Shown one piece after another: positions 7,707 through 17,297 of a stretch of DNA of 38,568 bases. This DNA comes from Lysinibacillus sp. ZYM-1 (GTDB lineage Bacteria > Bacillota > Bacilli > Bacillales_A > Planococcaceae), in the NCBI RefSeq assembly GCF_001308875.1, contig NZ_KQ465142.1:1-38568 (forward strand), in the 5' to 3' direction. The notes beneath the pieces are model-generated. The model was not told the origin of the DNA. It made no database searches and saw only the letters and a list, made by a program, of their open reading frames with translations. Positions within the stretch are counted from its first letter, which is position 1; each line of letters opens with the position of its first letter. The position numbers were made by a program, and so were the translations under genes.

Positions 7707-9607
7707 TATTTATTCAAACCTACTTGCTGTTTTTGTTGAAGTAACACTTGCATACGTGCTACTGTATCCTCTGCTGTCATATGAATTTCCTCAAGCAGTT
7801 GATCGACGTTGCCATGCTCAATATATTGATCGGGAATCCCCATACGATCAATAGGCGCATTGAGATAGCCATGGTCGTGAGCAAATTCTAGTACTCCGCT
7901 ACCAAACCCACCATTCAGTACAGCTTCTTCAATAGTTAAAATCGGCTTATGACTGGATAATATACGGTGTAGCATATCCTCATCCATTGGTTTGATAAAG
8001 CGTGCATTCACGACTTCGATATCGACACCTTGTTGTGCTAACATGTCTGCAGCTTGCATTGCCATGGGAATCGTTGTACCAAAAGTCAAAATAGAAGCGT
8101 CTTTTCCTTCTCGTAATACTTCCCAACTACCGATTGGTAATGCAACAAGTTCCTCATCTAATGGTACGCCAATTCCGTTACCACGTGGATAACGAAGTGC
8201 AATTGGACCTCCATCATAGTCAATCGCTGTTTTTACCATATGCTGCCCTTCATTCTCATCTTTTGGCATCATAATTGTCATGTTTGGAATATGACGAAGG
8301 AAAGCGATATCAAATACGCCTTGATGTGTTTCACCATCCGCCCCAACTAGTCCAGCACGATCAATACCGATAAAGACATTCAAATTCGCACGTGCAATAT
8401 CATGTAAAACTTGGTCATAGGCACGTTGTAGGAATGTTGAATAAATCGCTAAAAACGGCTTCATATTTTGTGTAGCTAATCCTGCAGCCATTGTTGCTGC
8501 ATGTTGTTCAGCAATCCCTACATCAAAGAAACGATTTGGAAAATCTTTTTGAATACCTTGTAATTTAGAACCGACAGGCATAGCAGGCGTGATCGTCACA
8601 ACTCGCTCATCCTCATGTGCAATTTTACGAACAGTTTCTGCAATTAAACTACTCCATGCAGGTCCTTTTGCCTCTGACTTAACAAAGGCACCGTTTTCAA
8701 TTTTATAGGGACCTGTCCCATGCCAATTACCAATCGTATCGTCCTCAGCAGGTTTATAGCCTTTCCCTTTTTTCGTAATTACGTGAACAAGGACTGGTCC
8801 TTTCACTTTCTTTGCATAGGATAAAGTCATTTCCAATGCCTCGAAATCATGACCATCAATAGGACCAAGATATTTAAAACCTAATTCCTCAAAAAAGACA
8901 CCTGACACCACTAAATATTTTAAGCTATCTTTAAGACGTTCCGCAGTAGAAGCAAGCTTTCCACCTAATACCGGAATTTTATTAATAAGTGATTCTAGCT
9001 CTTCTTTGGCTTTTGAATACTCCTTGGCTGTACGCAAACGACCTAAGACATTGTGAAGCGCACCAACATTTGGAGCAATGGACATTTCATTATCATTTAG
9101 GATAACAATCATATTCGTTTTCGCATGACCGATATGATTTAACGCTTCAAGTGCCATACCGCCTGTTAAAGCGCCATCCCCAATAATAGGTATTACATAG
9201 TTATGTTCTTTTTTTATATCACGTGCTGCCGCCATACCCATGGCTGCTGATAAGGAAGTTGAGCTATGACCTGTTTCCCACTCATCATGTTCACTCTCCA
9301 CGCGCTTTGGAAATCCACAAAGCCCTTTGAACTGACGTAGTGTGTCAAATTGACTCGCACGACCTGTTAAAATTTTATGCACGTAAGCTTGGTGGCCAAC
9401 ATCCCACAAAAACTTATCTTTTGGACTGTCAAACATTTTATGCAACATTATCGTAAGCTCGACTACTCCTAAATTCGGCCCGATATGCCCACCTGTGACA
9501 GAACACTTTTCGATTAAGAAGGTACGAATTTCTTGAGCAACCTGCTCAAGCTCCTTCTTATTTAAGTTTTTTAAAAAGGATGGACTAGTTATTTTGTTTA
9601 AATCCAC
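7706..9607 (-). CDS. dxs: 1-deoxy-D-xylulose-5-phosphate synthase
   Basis: Dxs condenses pyruvate and glyceraldehyde-3-phosphate with thiamine diphosphate, the first step of the MEP isoprenoid pathway. The 633-aa product has the TPP-binding pyrimidine and PP domains: '[13 protein letters not shown]' and '[16 protein letters not shown]' near the N-terminus, '[14 protein letters not shown]' in the middle, then transketolase-like '[18 protein letters not shown]' and the C-terminal domain. The start is uncertain. An ATG at 9640 gives 11 extra residues with a poor Shine-Dalgarno, while the GTG at 9607 follows AAAAGGTG and gives the family start (M)[12 protein letters not shown]. It is coupled to tlyA and lies 160 nt after ispA, so the isoprenoid genes are clustered. 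Confidence 0.97.
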   Translation of the reverse strand: MDLNKITSPSFLKNLNKKELEQVAQEIRTFLIEKCSVTGGHIGPNLGVVELTIMLHKMFDSPKDKFLWDVGHQAYVHKILTGRASQFDTLRQFKGLCGFPKRVESEHDEWETGHSSTSLSAAMGMAAARDIKKEHNYVIPIIGDGALTGGMALEALNHIGHAKTNMIVILNDNEMSIAPNVGALHNVLGRLRTAKEYSKAKEELESLINKIPVLGGKLASTAERLKDSLKYLVVSGVFFEELGFKYLGPIDGHDFEALEMTLSYAKKVKGPVLVHVITKKGKGYKPAEDDTIGNWHGTGPYKIENGAFVKSEAKGPAWSSLIAETVRKIAHEDERVVTITPAMPVGSKLQGIQKDFPNRFFDVGIAEQHAATMAAGLATQNMKPFLAIYSTFLQRAYDQVLHDIARANLNVFIGIDRAGLVGADGETHQGVFDIAFLRHIPNMTIMMPKDENEGQHMVKTAIDYDGGPIALRYPRGNGIGVPLDEELVALPIGSWEVLREGKDASILTFGTTIPMAMQAADMLAQQGVDIEVVNARFIKPMDEDMLHRILSSHKPILTIEEAVLNGGFGSGVLEFAHDHGYLNAPIDRMGIPDQYIEHGNVDQLLEEIHMTAEDTVARMQVLLQQKQQVGLNK

Positions 9608-9769
9608 CTTTCTCACACACCTTTTCAATAAAATATTCACCGCATTGTGTTTTCACCATTATAGCAGTGTTATCAATATGCTAAAAGTACGAGCACTCCA
9701 TTGTTTACAATTTGCAAACGTTCCCACCTATTCTAGCACATTCTTTTCCTTATACGCCTTGATTTTCTC

Positions 9770-10651
9770 CTAGTTTTTACGATGAACAATATATGCTGCA
9801 AAGTCTCGTAATAAGCTAGTATCTATTGGTAATTGATCGAGTGCATTTATGGCATGTTGATAATGCTCAGCAAGCTTTTCTTTCGCTCCATCCAGCGTTA
9901 AAAGTGCTGGATAAGTACTCTTATCACTAGCAACATCTTTCCCGGCTGTTTTCCCTAGTTCCTCTGTCGTTCCCTCGATATCTAAAATATCATCTTGAAT
10001 TTGGAAAGCTAGGCCAATGTGATGTGCATATTCCTTCAAAGTAGCGCGGTCTTGATCCGACACATCTGCTAATACTGCTCCCGCTTCAATACTAAATCTT
10101 AATAAAGCACCTGTTTTATTGACATGGACTTGTTCCAATTCAGTTAAATTAAGCTGACGCTGCTCTCCTTCCATATCAAGTACTTGACCACCAACCATGC
10201 CTTCTGCACCTGCGGCAACGCTTAACAATTGAACAAGCTCAATACGCTTTTCAGCTGTTAGATCCATGCGTGCTAAAATACCAAACGCCAGTGTGTTTAA
10301 TGCATCTCCAGCAAGTGTTGCAAGTGCTTCACCATAAACTTTGTGGTTCGTCGGCTTCCCTCTTCTGAAATCATCATTATCCATGCTTGGTAAATCATCA
10401 TGGATTAAAGAATACGTATGAATGATTTCAATGACAGCCCCTACAATTAAACCATCCTGTAAATTTTTCTGATAAAGCTCAAGAACTGCTAATACAAAAA
10501 GTGGGCGTATACGTTTACCGCCTGCCTTTAATGAATATAGCATGGAGTCCTTTAAATCTGATGGAGCATCAATTTTTGCAACAAGAGCAAACATAGTTTC
10601 TTCGATTTGTGGTATGTTGCTTTCGATAAAGTACTTTAATGGCTCATTCAT
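9770..10651 (-). CDS. ispA: Farnesyl diphosphate synthase / polyprenyl synthetase
   Basis: The enzyme condenses isopentenyl diphosphate with allylic diphosphates to give farnesyl diphosphate for quinone, carotenoid and undecaprenyl synthesis. The 293-aa product has the first Asp-rich motif in 'DDLPSMDNDD' (about 82-91) followed by 'RRGKPTNHKVYGEA', and the second motif 'QIQDDILD' near 220, as in short-chain trans-prenyltransferases. It starts 3 nt after the xseB stop, so it is part of the xseA-xseB-ispA unit, as in Bacillus. Confidence 0.97.
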   Translation of the reverse strand: MNEPLKYFIESNIPQIEETMFALVAKIDAPSDLKDSMLYSLKAGGKRIRPLFVLAVLELYQKNLQDGLIVGAVIEIIHTYSLIHDDLPSMDNDDFRRGKPTNHKVYGEALATLAGDALNTLAFGILARMDLTAEKRIELVQLLSVAAGAEGMVGGQVLDMEGEQRQLNLTELEQVHVNKTGALLRFSIEAGAVLADVSDQDRATLKEYAHHIGLAFQIQDDILDIEGTTEELGKTAGKDVASDKSTYPALLTLDGAKEKLAEHYQHAINALDQLPIDTSLLRDFAAYIVHRKN

Positions 10652-10654
10652 TTC

Positions 10655-10888
10655 CTAACTCTCTCCCTTTAGTGGATCAAATGCTGTTGTTTCACCTGTC
10701 TCTTGGACAATAGATACGAGCTGTTCCTCAGCATGTTGCAGTTTACTATGGCAAAATTTTGATAGCTCCATTCCTTGCTTGTATAAATCAATCGCATTTT
10801 CTAATGGCACATCGCCTTGTTCCAGCTGGCGAACTATTTCTTCCAATGCTGTCATGGCTTCTGCGAAAGTTTGTTGTTTTTCTGTCAC
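10655..10888 (-). CDS. xseB: Exodeoxyribonuclease VII small subunit
   Basis: XseB is the small helical subunit of exonuclease VII, which degrades single-stranded DNA from both ends. The 77-aa product has the typical 'FAEAMTALEEIVRQLEQGDV' helix and 'LYKQGMELSKFCHSKLQ'. Translation starts at a GTG that overlaps the xseA stop (GTGA) after GGGGGAA, so synthesis is coupled to XseA. Confidence 0.96.
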   Translation of the reverse strand: MTEKQQTFAEAMTALEEIVRQLEQGDVPLENAIDLYKQGMELSKFCHSKLQHAEEQLVSIVQETGETTAFDPLKGES

Positions 10889-12243
10889 AACGATTCCCCC
10901 TCATTCTTTGGCAAAATATCCTTCACCTCAGCCACAACCTTCCCATCATGGAAGGTCAGTGTCAGTTGATCCTGCTTTTGCACCTCAGTGGATGATTTGA
11001 TCATATGTTGATCTTTGTAAGCGACTGTAAATCCTCTTGTTAAAATTGATAGTGGATTTAAAGCTTCTAATGTTCGAATAGTTGCCTCAAATTGTTGTTG
11101 TTGCTTCGCTACATAATACGTTGTAGCACGTGTTAATTGTTGCATGCGCGCTTCGAGTTCCCGTTGATGGAAAGCAAGTGCCTTTTTTGGTGAATGTTGT
11201 ACCACCGTACTATGTAATTGCTGAAGCTGAGCATTCTTCTTCATCAAATCTACCTGCATAGCTGTTTGCAATCCTGATTCAAGCTGAGCCAATCTTTCAG
11301 TAAACGGTCGATAAAGTCTTTCTGGCATTGACAATGGATAAGACTGTTGGAGCTTATTAAGACGTTGTCGTTCAGCCATAAGTTGCGACCTAACCATCTG
11401 ATGAAGTTGTGATTTTTGCGAAAGTACTCGCTGGTATAGCTCCGCCTGATCTGGTACAGCCATCTCAGCGGCGGCAGTTGGTGTTGGGGCACGTAAATCA
11501 GAGACATAATCTGCAATTGTCGTATCAGTTTCATGACCTACTGCGCTTATAATAGGAATTCGACTGTCAAAGATAGCTCGTGCCACTATTTCCTCATTGA
11601 ATGCCCATAAGTCCTCAATAGAGCCTCCTCCTCGCCCAACAATCAACACTTCACAAGTTGCATCTTGATTGGCACGTTGAATATTTTGCACAATATTTGG
11701 TGCCGCTTGAGCTCCTTGAACGAGTGTTGGATAAATTAAAATCTCTGCAAGGGGATAACGTCTCTTTAAAGTCGTACAAATGTCTCGAATCGCTGCACCT
11801 GTTGTCGATGTTAGCACACCAATTTTTTCAGGAAACTTTGGGATCGATTGTTTCCATTCCGATTTAAAAAGTCCTTCTTTTTGTAATTGCTCTTTTAATT
11901 GATTAAAGGCAACAAATAAGCTACCGATTCCATCAGGTTGCATCTCCTGGGCATATAGCTGATAAGTACCATAGCCTTCGTAAACGTTTACATCACCACG
12001 GATAAATACTTGCATACCTTCCTTTGGTTCAAATGCTAATTTCGTGGCAGCCGTTTTAAACATTGTAGCCGCGATTCGTGCTCCATCGTCCTTCAATGTA
12101 AAGTAAATATGACCAGATTGATGAATCTTAACATTTGATAGTTCACCTTTTACATACACTTCGCGTAAGTGAGGGTCTGCATCAAATTTTCGTTTAATAT
12201 ATTTTGTTAATGCTTTTACAGTTAAATAAGAAGCAGAGGACAT
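10885..12243 (-). CDS. xseA: Exodeoxyribonuclease VII large subunit
   Basis: XseA is the catalytic subunit of exonuclease VII. The 452-aa product has an N-terminal OB-fold (about 5-100, 'VYVKGELSNVKIHQSGHIYF'), the catalytic domain with 'GVLTSTTGAAIRDI', 'GRGGGSIEDLWAFNEE' and 'SAVGHETDTTIADYVSDLRAPTPTAAAE' in sequence, and a C-terminal coiled coil. Length is normal. It leads the xseA-xseB-ispA unit. In B. subtilis folD directly precedes xseA, whereas here uppP lies between them. Confidence 0.97.
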   Translation of the reverse strand: MSSASYLTVKALTKYIKRKFDADPHLREVYVKGELSNVKIHQSGHIYFTLKDDGARIAATMFKTAATKLAFEPKEGMQVFIRGDVNVYEGYGTYQLYAQEMQPDGIGSLFVAFNQLKEQLQKEGLFKSEWKQSIPKFPEKIGVLTSTTGAAIRDICTTLKRRYPLAEILIYPTLVQGAQAAPNIVQNIQRANQDATCEVLIVGRGGGSIEDLWAFNEEIVARAIFDSRIPIISAVGHETDTTIADYVSDLRAPTPTAAAEMAVPDQAELYQRVLSQKSQLHQMVRSQLMAERQRLNKLQQSYPLSMPERLYRPFTERLAQLESGLQTAMQVDLMKKNAQLQQLHSTVVQHSPKKALAFHQRELEARMQQLTRATTYYVAKQQQQFEATIRTLEALNPLSILTRGFTVAYKDQHMIKSSTEVQKQDQLTLTFHDGKVVAEVKDILPKNEGESL

Positions 12244-12437
12244 GTTTTCGGCTCCTTTACTAAGATCAAGTTTTTCACAAAAACTACACCTATCATAACA
12301 TTTTTTACTGATGTTGACGCGTCAAAATGCAGTTTTGCAAGAAAAAATGCCTATCTTTTATCTATCAAAAAACAACTATAACATATTCATACACGTTCTA
12401 ACTAATAGAAATCGACTATTAAATGAATTACAAAACA

Positions 12438-12469
12438 AAGTCCCATAACAGCATTCGTTATGAGACTTT
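12438..12469. terminator. uppP terminator (bidirectional form)
   Basis: AAGTC-C-CATAAC (12438-12449) pairs with GTTATG-A-GACTT (12457-12468). T-rich tracts lie on both sides. It lies 5 nt after the uppP stop and ends the uppP transcript. Confidence 0.75.
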
Positions 12470-12474
12470 TCATT

Positions 12475-13290
12475 TTAATAGAATAGTAATAATAGCGTGC
12501 CTACAGTAAAACAATAGTACGTAAAGTAGCTAAGCTTGCCACTTTTCATAATGCCCATAAACCAACGCATGGCAAAGTAAGTCATGACTAGTGTAGCTAT
12601 AAAAGTGGCTGCATAAGGAAGCGCTAATGCACCTTTATTAGGCTCATCTAAAAAATCTGTAATCCCTAAAATAACCCCACCTAAACTCACTGGTATATAA
12701 AGCATAAAGGAGAAACGTAAGGCTGTATCCTGTCTCATCCCTACTGCAATAGCTGAAATAATAGTGGCCCCTGATCGGCTAATACCAGGTGTTAAAGCGA
12801 CTGCTTGCCCTAATCCAACAATAATGGCATCTTTCGCGCTTAAATCCGCATCTTTTTTCTTCCCACGCATATTACGAATCAACCATAATGCCGCACCTGT
12901 AACAAATAACATCAGAGCAATTGTCGTCATACTCACGTTATCAGCAATGACATCACTAAATAAAACCCCTAAAACGCCAGCAGGAATAGAACCTATAATG
13001 ATATACAATGCAAAACGAAAATCAGCATTGTAGCGTTTATCACGTGTCTTCAAGTACAGGAAAAAATGAGTGATCAGCCGAACAATATCCTCTCGATAAA
13101 TATACATAATAGCAAGTAATGATGCTGTATTGGTTAAAATGGCGAACGTAAACCCTTGTTCACCAAGCCCAAGTATTTCGCTGGCAATCATAACATGTCC
13201 ACTTGACGATACTGGAATTGGCTCTGTAAATCCCTGGACAAGGCCAATAATGATATGCTTGATAATTAACACAATATCGATATTTCCCAT
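12475..13290 (-). CDS. uppP: Undecaprenyl-diphosphatase UppP (BacA family)
   Basis: This integral membrane phosphatase recycles undecaprenyl diphosphate to the monophosphate carrier for wall synthesis and can give bacitracin resistance. The 271-aa product has about eight membrane segments and both signature motifs: 'QGFTEPIPVSSSGH' near the N-terminus (family usually GxTEFLPISSSGH, so the Pro after Glu is a variant) and 'LTPGISRSGATI' near 165. A terminator precedes it and another follows it, so it is a separate unit placed between folD and xseA. The B. subtilis order lacks a gene here, suggesting a lineage-specific insertion. Confidence 0.95.
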   Translation of the reverse strand: MGNIDIVLIIKHIIIGLVQGFTEPIPVSSSGHVMIASEILGLGEQGFTFAILTNTASLLAIMYIYREDIVRLITHFFLYLKTRDKRYNADFRFALYIIIGSIPAGVLGVLFSDVIADNVSMTTIALMLFVTGAALWLIRNMRGKKKDADLSAKDAIIVGLGQAVALTPGISRSGATIISAIAVGMRQDTALRFSFMLYIPVSLGGVILGITDFLDEPNKGALALPYAATFIATLVMTYFAMRWFMGIMKSGKLSYFTYYCFTVGTLLLLFY

Positions 13291-13372
13291 AAAAACCTCC
13301 TTCTAAGTATGTATGTCCCAAACGTTACATTAGACGTCAAAATTAACATAAAAGTTCTGGCAAGAATGCATA

Positions 13373-13404
13373 AAAAAAATCATCTCAACACGATGCTGAG
13401 ATGA
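13373..13404 (-). terminator. folD terminator
   Basis: TCATCTCA (13380-13387) pairs with TGAGATGA (13397-13404). On the minus strand the stem is followed by eight T. It lies just after the folD stop. Confidence 0.85.
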
Positions 13405-13421
13405 CTCTTTGAAAAGGTTAT

Positions 13422-14276
13422 TTAATTAGCCAGCTTATTTTCAGCTGCTTGTACTGTGTTGAATAGTAACATTGTGATGGTCATCGGTCCAACACCACCT
13501 GGTACAGGCGTGATATGAGACGCAATACCATCTACATCGGCAAAGTTTACGTCACCGCATAGTTTGTTGTTGTCATCACGATTAATGCCAACATCAATTA
13601 CAACGGCCCCTTCCTTAACATGCTCTTTCGTAATAAAGTTTGCACGTCCAACAGCAGCAATTAATATATCTGCTTGTTTTGTAAATGAAGGTAAATCTGG
13701 TGTTTTGGAATGCGTATAAGTGACAGTTGCATCTTTTTGTAATAGTAGTTGTCCCATTGGCTTACCAACAATATGACTACGCCCCACGATAACAGCATGT
13801 TTGCCTGCAATTTCGATTCCTGAATACTCAAGAAGCTTCATTACGCCAAAAGGTGTACAAGGTAAAAATGTTTCTTGGCCAAGCATCATTTTCCCAACAC
13901 TGACAGGTGAGAAGCCATCGACATCCTTCTCAACAGCAATTGTCGCAATGACTTTATCCTCATCAATATGTTTAGGAAGTGGTAATTGAACTAAAATACC
14001 GTGAATATCTTCACGTTGATTTAATTGTTGAATTTGTGTTAATAATTCCTCTTGCGTTGTTTCTTCTGGTAATTTAATGAGTTCAGAAAACATACCAATT
14101 GCTTCACAAGATTTTTGTTTATTTCTCACATATGTAGCTGAAGCTTGGTTGTCTCCAACTAACACAACCGCTAAACCAGGTGTTAACCCTTGTTCTTTTA
14201 AGCGAATTACACGCTCTGCTACAGCATTACGAATTTCTTGACCAATCTCTTTACCATTAATAATTGCACTTGACAT
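13422..14276 (-). CDS. folD: Bifunctional methylenetetrahydrofolate dehydrogenase/cyclohydrolase
   Basis: FolD interconverts 5,10-methylene-, methenyl- and 10-formyl-tetrahydrofolate for purine and one-carbon metabolism. The 284-aa product has '[14 protein letters not shown]' containing the catalytic Lys region, '[11 protein letters not shown]' and the NADP-binding Rossmann part '[19 protein letters not shown]' followed by '[14 protein letters not shown]' near the C-terminus. It is 31 nt after nusB with no terminator between, giving a nusB-folD unit as in Bacillus. Confidence 0.97.
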   Translation of the reverse strand: MSSAIINGKEIGQEIRNAVAERVIRLKEQGLTPGLAVVLVGDNQASATYVRNKQKSCEAIGMFSELIKLPEETTQEELLTQIQQLNQREDIHGILVQLPLPKHIDEDKVIATIAVEKDVDGFSPVSVGKMMLGQETFLPCTPFGVMKLLEYSGIEIAGKHAVIVGRSHIVGKPMGQLLLQKDATVTYTHSKTPDLPSFTKQADILIAAVGRANFITKEHVKEGAVVIDVGINRDDNNKLCGDVNFADVDGIASHITPVPGGVGPMTITMLLFNTVQAAENKLAN

Positions 14277-14307
14277 AAACCTTCGTTACTCCTTCCAATT
14301 CAACACA

Positions 14308-14691
14308 TTATTCTTGTTCTGTAAATTTAGAAAGCACACCATTGACGAATTTAGATGAACTATCATCGCCAAATGTTTTACATAACTCGATTGCTTCGTT
14401 TAGTACTACTCTTTTTGGTGTTTCTGGCATGTATAACAGCTCGTATACAGCTAGGCGTAAGACAGTTCTCTCAATTTTAGGTAAACGGGCAAGTGACCAC
14501 TTTTCAAGATGCTGTTCTAATTTAGCATCAATTTCCTCCAAATGTTCAGCTGTTCCAGTAACAATTTTTTCGTAGAAGGCATTTGTCGGTTGGCCTTTAA
14601 TATGGCCCATTGCTTCTTCAACTGTTAAATCTGTATTGTCTAGCTGAAACAAAACTTGCAACGCTTTTTCGCGTGCTTCATGTCGTTTCAT
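14308..14691 (-). CDS. nusB: Transcription antitermination factor NusB
   Basis: NusB binds boxA RNA with NusE/S10 in rRNA antitermination complexes. The 127-aa helical product starts MKRHEAREKALQVLFQ and ends with 'EAIELCKTFGDDSSSKFVNGVLSKF', both typical of the family. In B. subtilis yqhY (asp23 family) directly precedes nusB. Here the bmrR-bmr pair on the opposite strand has split them. Confidence 0.97.
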   Translation of the reverse strand: MKRHEAREKALQVLFQLDNTDLTVEEAMGHIKGQPTNAFYEKIVTGTAEHLEEIDAKLEQHLEKWSLARLPKIERTVLRLAVYELLYMPETPKRVVLNEAIELCKTFGDDSSSKFVNGVLSKFTEQE

Positions 14692-14902
14692 GTAAAGCTC
14701 TCCTTCTTAAGTGGCATTAAGGTTTATAATAGCATAAAATCGCACGAGAAACACGATTTCAAGCAAGTTTTCAATAATCTGAAACCTTTTCCAAGAAACT
14801 TTTTGCTCAACTAACAATTCGTGATGATATTTCAAAAATGATCGTTTTATTCACAAAATGTTATAATAAAGAAAATTGAAAGAATCTTCAGAGGTGTTCA
14901 CA

Positions 14903-15002
14903 ATGCAATATGAAGCTATCTGCACAAATTGTAAAAAACTGCGAAGAGTGCAAGCATAAAATTCGTTTTGATGCCATCCGAAACTTCTTTAGCTATTACT
15001 AG
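14903..15002 (+). pseudogene. Frameshifted Cys-rich micro-ORF before bmrR
   Basis: ATG at 14903, preceded by GAGGTG, reads MQYEAICTNCKK and then leaves the good frame at a run of six A, stopping at 14959 after 18 residues. In the shifted frame the sequence continues NCEEC...NFFSYY to a TAG at 15000-15002, next to the bmrR Shine-Dalgarno. With five A instead of six, one 32-residue peptide with closely spaced Cys pairs (CxxC type) results. A TATAAT box lies at 14862-14867. It could be a mutated leader peptide, a sequencing error or a real shifted product. No family is recognised. Confidence 0.4.
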
Positions 15003-15013
15003 TGGAGGCAATG

Positions 15014-15850
15014 ATGAAAGAACATTATTATACAATCGGTGAAGTTGCTAAACTGTCTAATTTATCTGTTCAAACTTTACGCTATTATGATCAAATAGAT
15101 TTATTTAAGCCTGCTTATACTGATACTTATACCAATTATCGCTATTATAAAGATAATCAAATTTTCTATTTAGATATCATTAAATCACTTAAATATATTG
15201 GCATTTCACTAGAAGATATAAAAAAAGCGCTCAAATTAACTTCTGAAGAACTGCTTGACTTTTTAGCGCAGCAGGAACTAAGAATTGACGAAAAAATTTC
15301 GCGATTAAACGAAGTAAAAAACACGTTGCTAAAAACTAAAAAGCAATTACAAGAACAAATTGATATTCCCATCTTTGGTGAGGTATACATTCAGGTAGAA
15401 GAAGCAATGCCCGTACTACAAGTGACAACTACAGAATTAACACCAACTTCTAGTACCAATACATATTACGCAACACTTACAAAGATTATTGAGAAGGAAG
15501 GCAGTGTATTAAATAGTCGATATGGCTGTATATTTCCACTTGCTCCTTATAAAGATGTGAATGCAATTATTTATGATGCCATTTTCACCCCACTATTAAC
15601 AGAGCGAACATTTTCGAAGCTGTCATCAAACATTCAGCAAACAATCATACCAGCTGGTACATATGTGTGTATTGCATTTATCTACCACCCAGATACCTAC
15701 TTTTCATTTTATGAAAAATTGAGAAATTATGTCATGGCTCAGTCAGAAACGTTTGAATCACAAGTTTATGAACTGTATATGCCCGCAACACTTACTTTAG
15801 AGCATGAAAAGAAATTCATTGTTGAATTAAAAGTTCGAAAAAAACACTAA
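15014..15850 (+). CDS. bmrR: MerR-family multidrug-responsive regulator, BmrR-like
   Basis: BmrR activates the bmr efflux gene after binding diverse lipophilic cations. The 278-aa product, the same size class as B. subtilis BmrR, has an N-terminal MerR winged helix ('YTIGEVAKLSNLSVQTLRYY', about 5-25), a coiled-coil dimer helix (about 75-120) and a C-terminal GyrI-like drug-binding domain ending in 'SQVYELYMPAT', whose Glu matches the drug-contacting Glu region of BmrR. The start at 15014 follows TGGAGG; the GTG at 15002 and ATG at 15011 are too close to it. In B. subtilis bmr precedes bmrR, but here the regulator comes first and the pump follows after 176 nt. Confidence 0.93.
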   Translation: MKEHYYTIGEVAKLSNLSVQTLRYYDQIDLFKPAYTDTYTNYRYYKDNQIFYLDIIKSLKYIGISLEDIKKALKLTSEELLDFLAQQELRIDEKISRLNEVKNTLLKTKKQLQEQIDIPIFGEVYIQVEEAMPVLQVTTTELTPTSSTNTYYATLTKIIEKEGSVLNSRYGCIFPLAPYKDVNAIIYDAIFTPLLTERTFSKLSSNIQQTIIPAGTYVCIAFIYHPDTYFSFYEKLRNYVMAQSETFESQVYELYMPATLTLEHEKKFIVELKVRKKH

Positions 15851-15929
15851 ACTTATGATCTCCCTTTATGTATAACTCTCCACGTTAATTTCCAAACTGA
15901 TAAAAAAACATCAAAATAAAACAAATCTT

Positions 15930-15960
15930 TTGACCCTATAGTTACTATAGGGTTTATCGT
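15930..15960 (+). promoter_or_regulatory. MerR-type promoter/operator of bmr
   Basis: -35 TTGACC (15930-15935) and -10-like TATCGT (15955-15960) are separated by 19 nt, the stretched spacing typical of MerR-family promoters. The spacer holds a perfect 9-bp inverted repeat, ACCCTATAG (15933-15941) and CTATAGGGT (15945-15953), with a 3-nt centre. This is the expected architecture for BmrR activation of bmr, 67 nt upstream of its ATG. Confidence 0.85.
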
Positions 15961-16026
15961 ATTACATGGAAATATACTAGTAGAATGTCAATCTTATGTA
16001 TCGTGTACGAATAGAAGGAGAACTTT

Positions 16027-17196
16027 ATGAGCAAGAAACAAAATGTAACATTAGCAATTTTACTATCGAATCTATTCATTGCCTTTTTAGGTATTGGTTT
16101 AGTCATTCCTGTTTTACCGACGATCATGAATGAGCTTCATATTTCGGGCTCTGTCGTTGGCTATATGGTTGCAGCTTTTGCTATTACGCAATTAATTGCG
16201 TCACCAATTGCTGGTAAGTTAGTCGATAATATTGGCCGCAAAGTCATGATTGTTGCAGGTCTTTTTATTTTTGGGCTATCAGAGTTTTTATTTGGATTGG
16301 GAAGTTCCATTGAAATTCTCTTTATCTCTCGAATGCTAGGTGGCGTGAGTGCAGCTTTCATTATGCCAGCAGTAACAGCTTATATTGCTGATATTACGAC
16401 ATTATCTCAACGTCCAAAAGCTCTTGGCTATATGAGTGCGGCCATTAGTACGGGCTTTATAATTGGTCCTGGTATCGGTGGATTTTTAGCTGAATATGGT
16501 ACACGTGTACCATTTTATGCGGCTGGAGTACTTGGCTTTGTGGCAGCTATTCTATCACTTCTGTTATTAAAGGAACCGACACGTGATACAAATGAGGAAG
16601 AGGCATCACCATCAATTTCAGGTAGTGTAAAGCGTGTTTTTAGTCCGCTTTATTTCATTCCATTCATCCTTATTTTTGTCCTATCGTTTGGTTTAGCAGC
16701 GTTTGAATCATTATTTAGTTTATTCGTTGACCATAAATTCGCTTTTACGCCATCAGATATCGCTATTATTATTACAGGCAGTGGGATTGTAGGTGCACTG
16801 GCTCAATTATTACTATTTGACTGGCTGACAAAGAAAATGGGTGAAATTAATGTCATTCGTTATTCCCTGATCCTCTCAGCGGTTTTAACATTTGCGATGA
16901 CAATCGTGAATCATTATTTTGCCATTTTGTTTGTCACATTCTTTATTTTCGTTGGTTTCGATTTAATTCGTCCAGCAGTCACATCATATTTATCTAAGAT
17001 TGCAGGAAATGAACAAGGGTTTGTTGGTGGTATGAACTCTATGTTTACAAGTCTTGGTAATATTTTCGGTCCAATTTTAGGTGGAATACTGTTCGATATT
17101 AATTTGAACTATCCATATTATTTTGCCACAATCGTTTTAGTGCTTGGTGTCATCCTTGCGTTATTCTGGAGAAAGCCAAAGCATATTGAATTATAA
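16027..17196 (+). CDS. bmr: Multidrug efflux MFS transporter Bmr
   Basis: Proton-driven efflux pump of the 12-TM DHA1 family that exports cationic dyes, fluoroquinolones and similar drugs. At 389 aa it has the length of B. subtilis Bmr. It carries motif A 'GKLVDNIGRKVMI' (about 66-78), motif C 'GPGIGGFL' (about 154-161) and the Bmr-like stretches 'NLFIAFLGIGLVIPV' and 'LFVDHKFAFTPSDIAI'. ATG follows AGAAGGAGAACTTT. It is regulated by the upstream MerR-type operator and ends at a shared hairpin terminator. Together with bmrR it interrupts the conserved asp23-nusB junction. Confidence 0.96.
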   Translation: MSKKQNVTLAILLSNLFIAFLGIGLVIPVLPTIMNELHISGSVVGYMVAAFAITQLIASPIAGKLVDNIGRKVMIVAGLFIFGLSEFLFGLGSSIEILFISRMLGGVSAAFIMPAVTAYIADITTLSQRPKALGYMSAAISTGFIIGPGIGGFLAEYGTRVPFYAAGVLGFVAAILSLLLLKEPTRDTNEEEASPSISGSVKRVFSPLYFIPFILIFVLSFGLAAFESLFSLFVDHKFAFTPSDIAIIITGSGIVGALAQLLLFDWLTKKMGEINVIRYSLILSAVLTFAMTIVNHYFAILFVTFFIFVGFDLIRPAVTSYLSKIAGNEQGFVGGMNSMFTSLGNIFGPILGGILFDINLNYPYYFATIVLVLGVILALFWRKPKHIEL

Positions 17197-17251
17197 AGTA
17201 AAACGGTACAATATTATGAATGAATTTCCAAATAGAGAAGTCCCCATAAAA

Positions 17252-17292
17252 AAAGGATTGCCTACGGATGAATCATCATCGGGCAATCCTTT
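17252..17292. terminator. Bidirectional terminator between bmr and asp23
   Basis: AAAGGATTGCC (17252-17262) pairs perfectly with GGCAATCCTTT (17282-17292), with A/T tracts on both sides. It can stop both the plus-strand bmr transcript and the minus-strand asp23 transcript. Confidence 0.88.
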
Positions 17293-17297
17293 TCGTT

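Noticed and set aside
14930..14945. Programmed -1 frameshift at the A6-C heptamer in the Cys-rich micro-ORF
   Set aside because: The slippery sequence would move the reading frame the wrong way: the useful second frame needs +1, or loss of one A.
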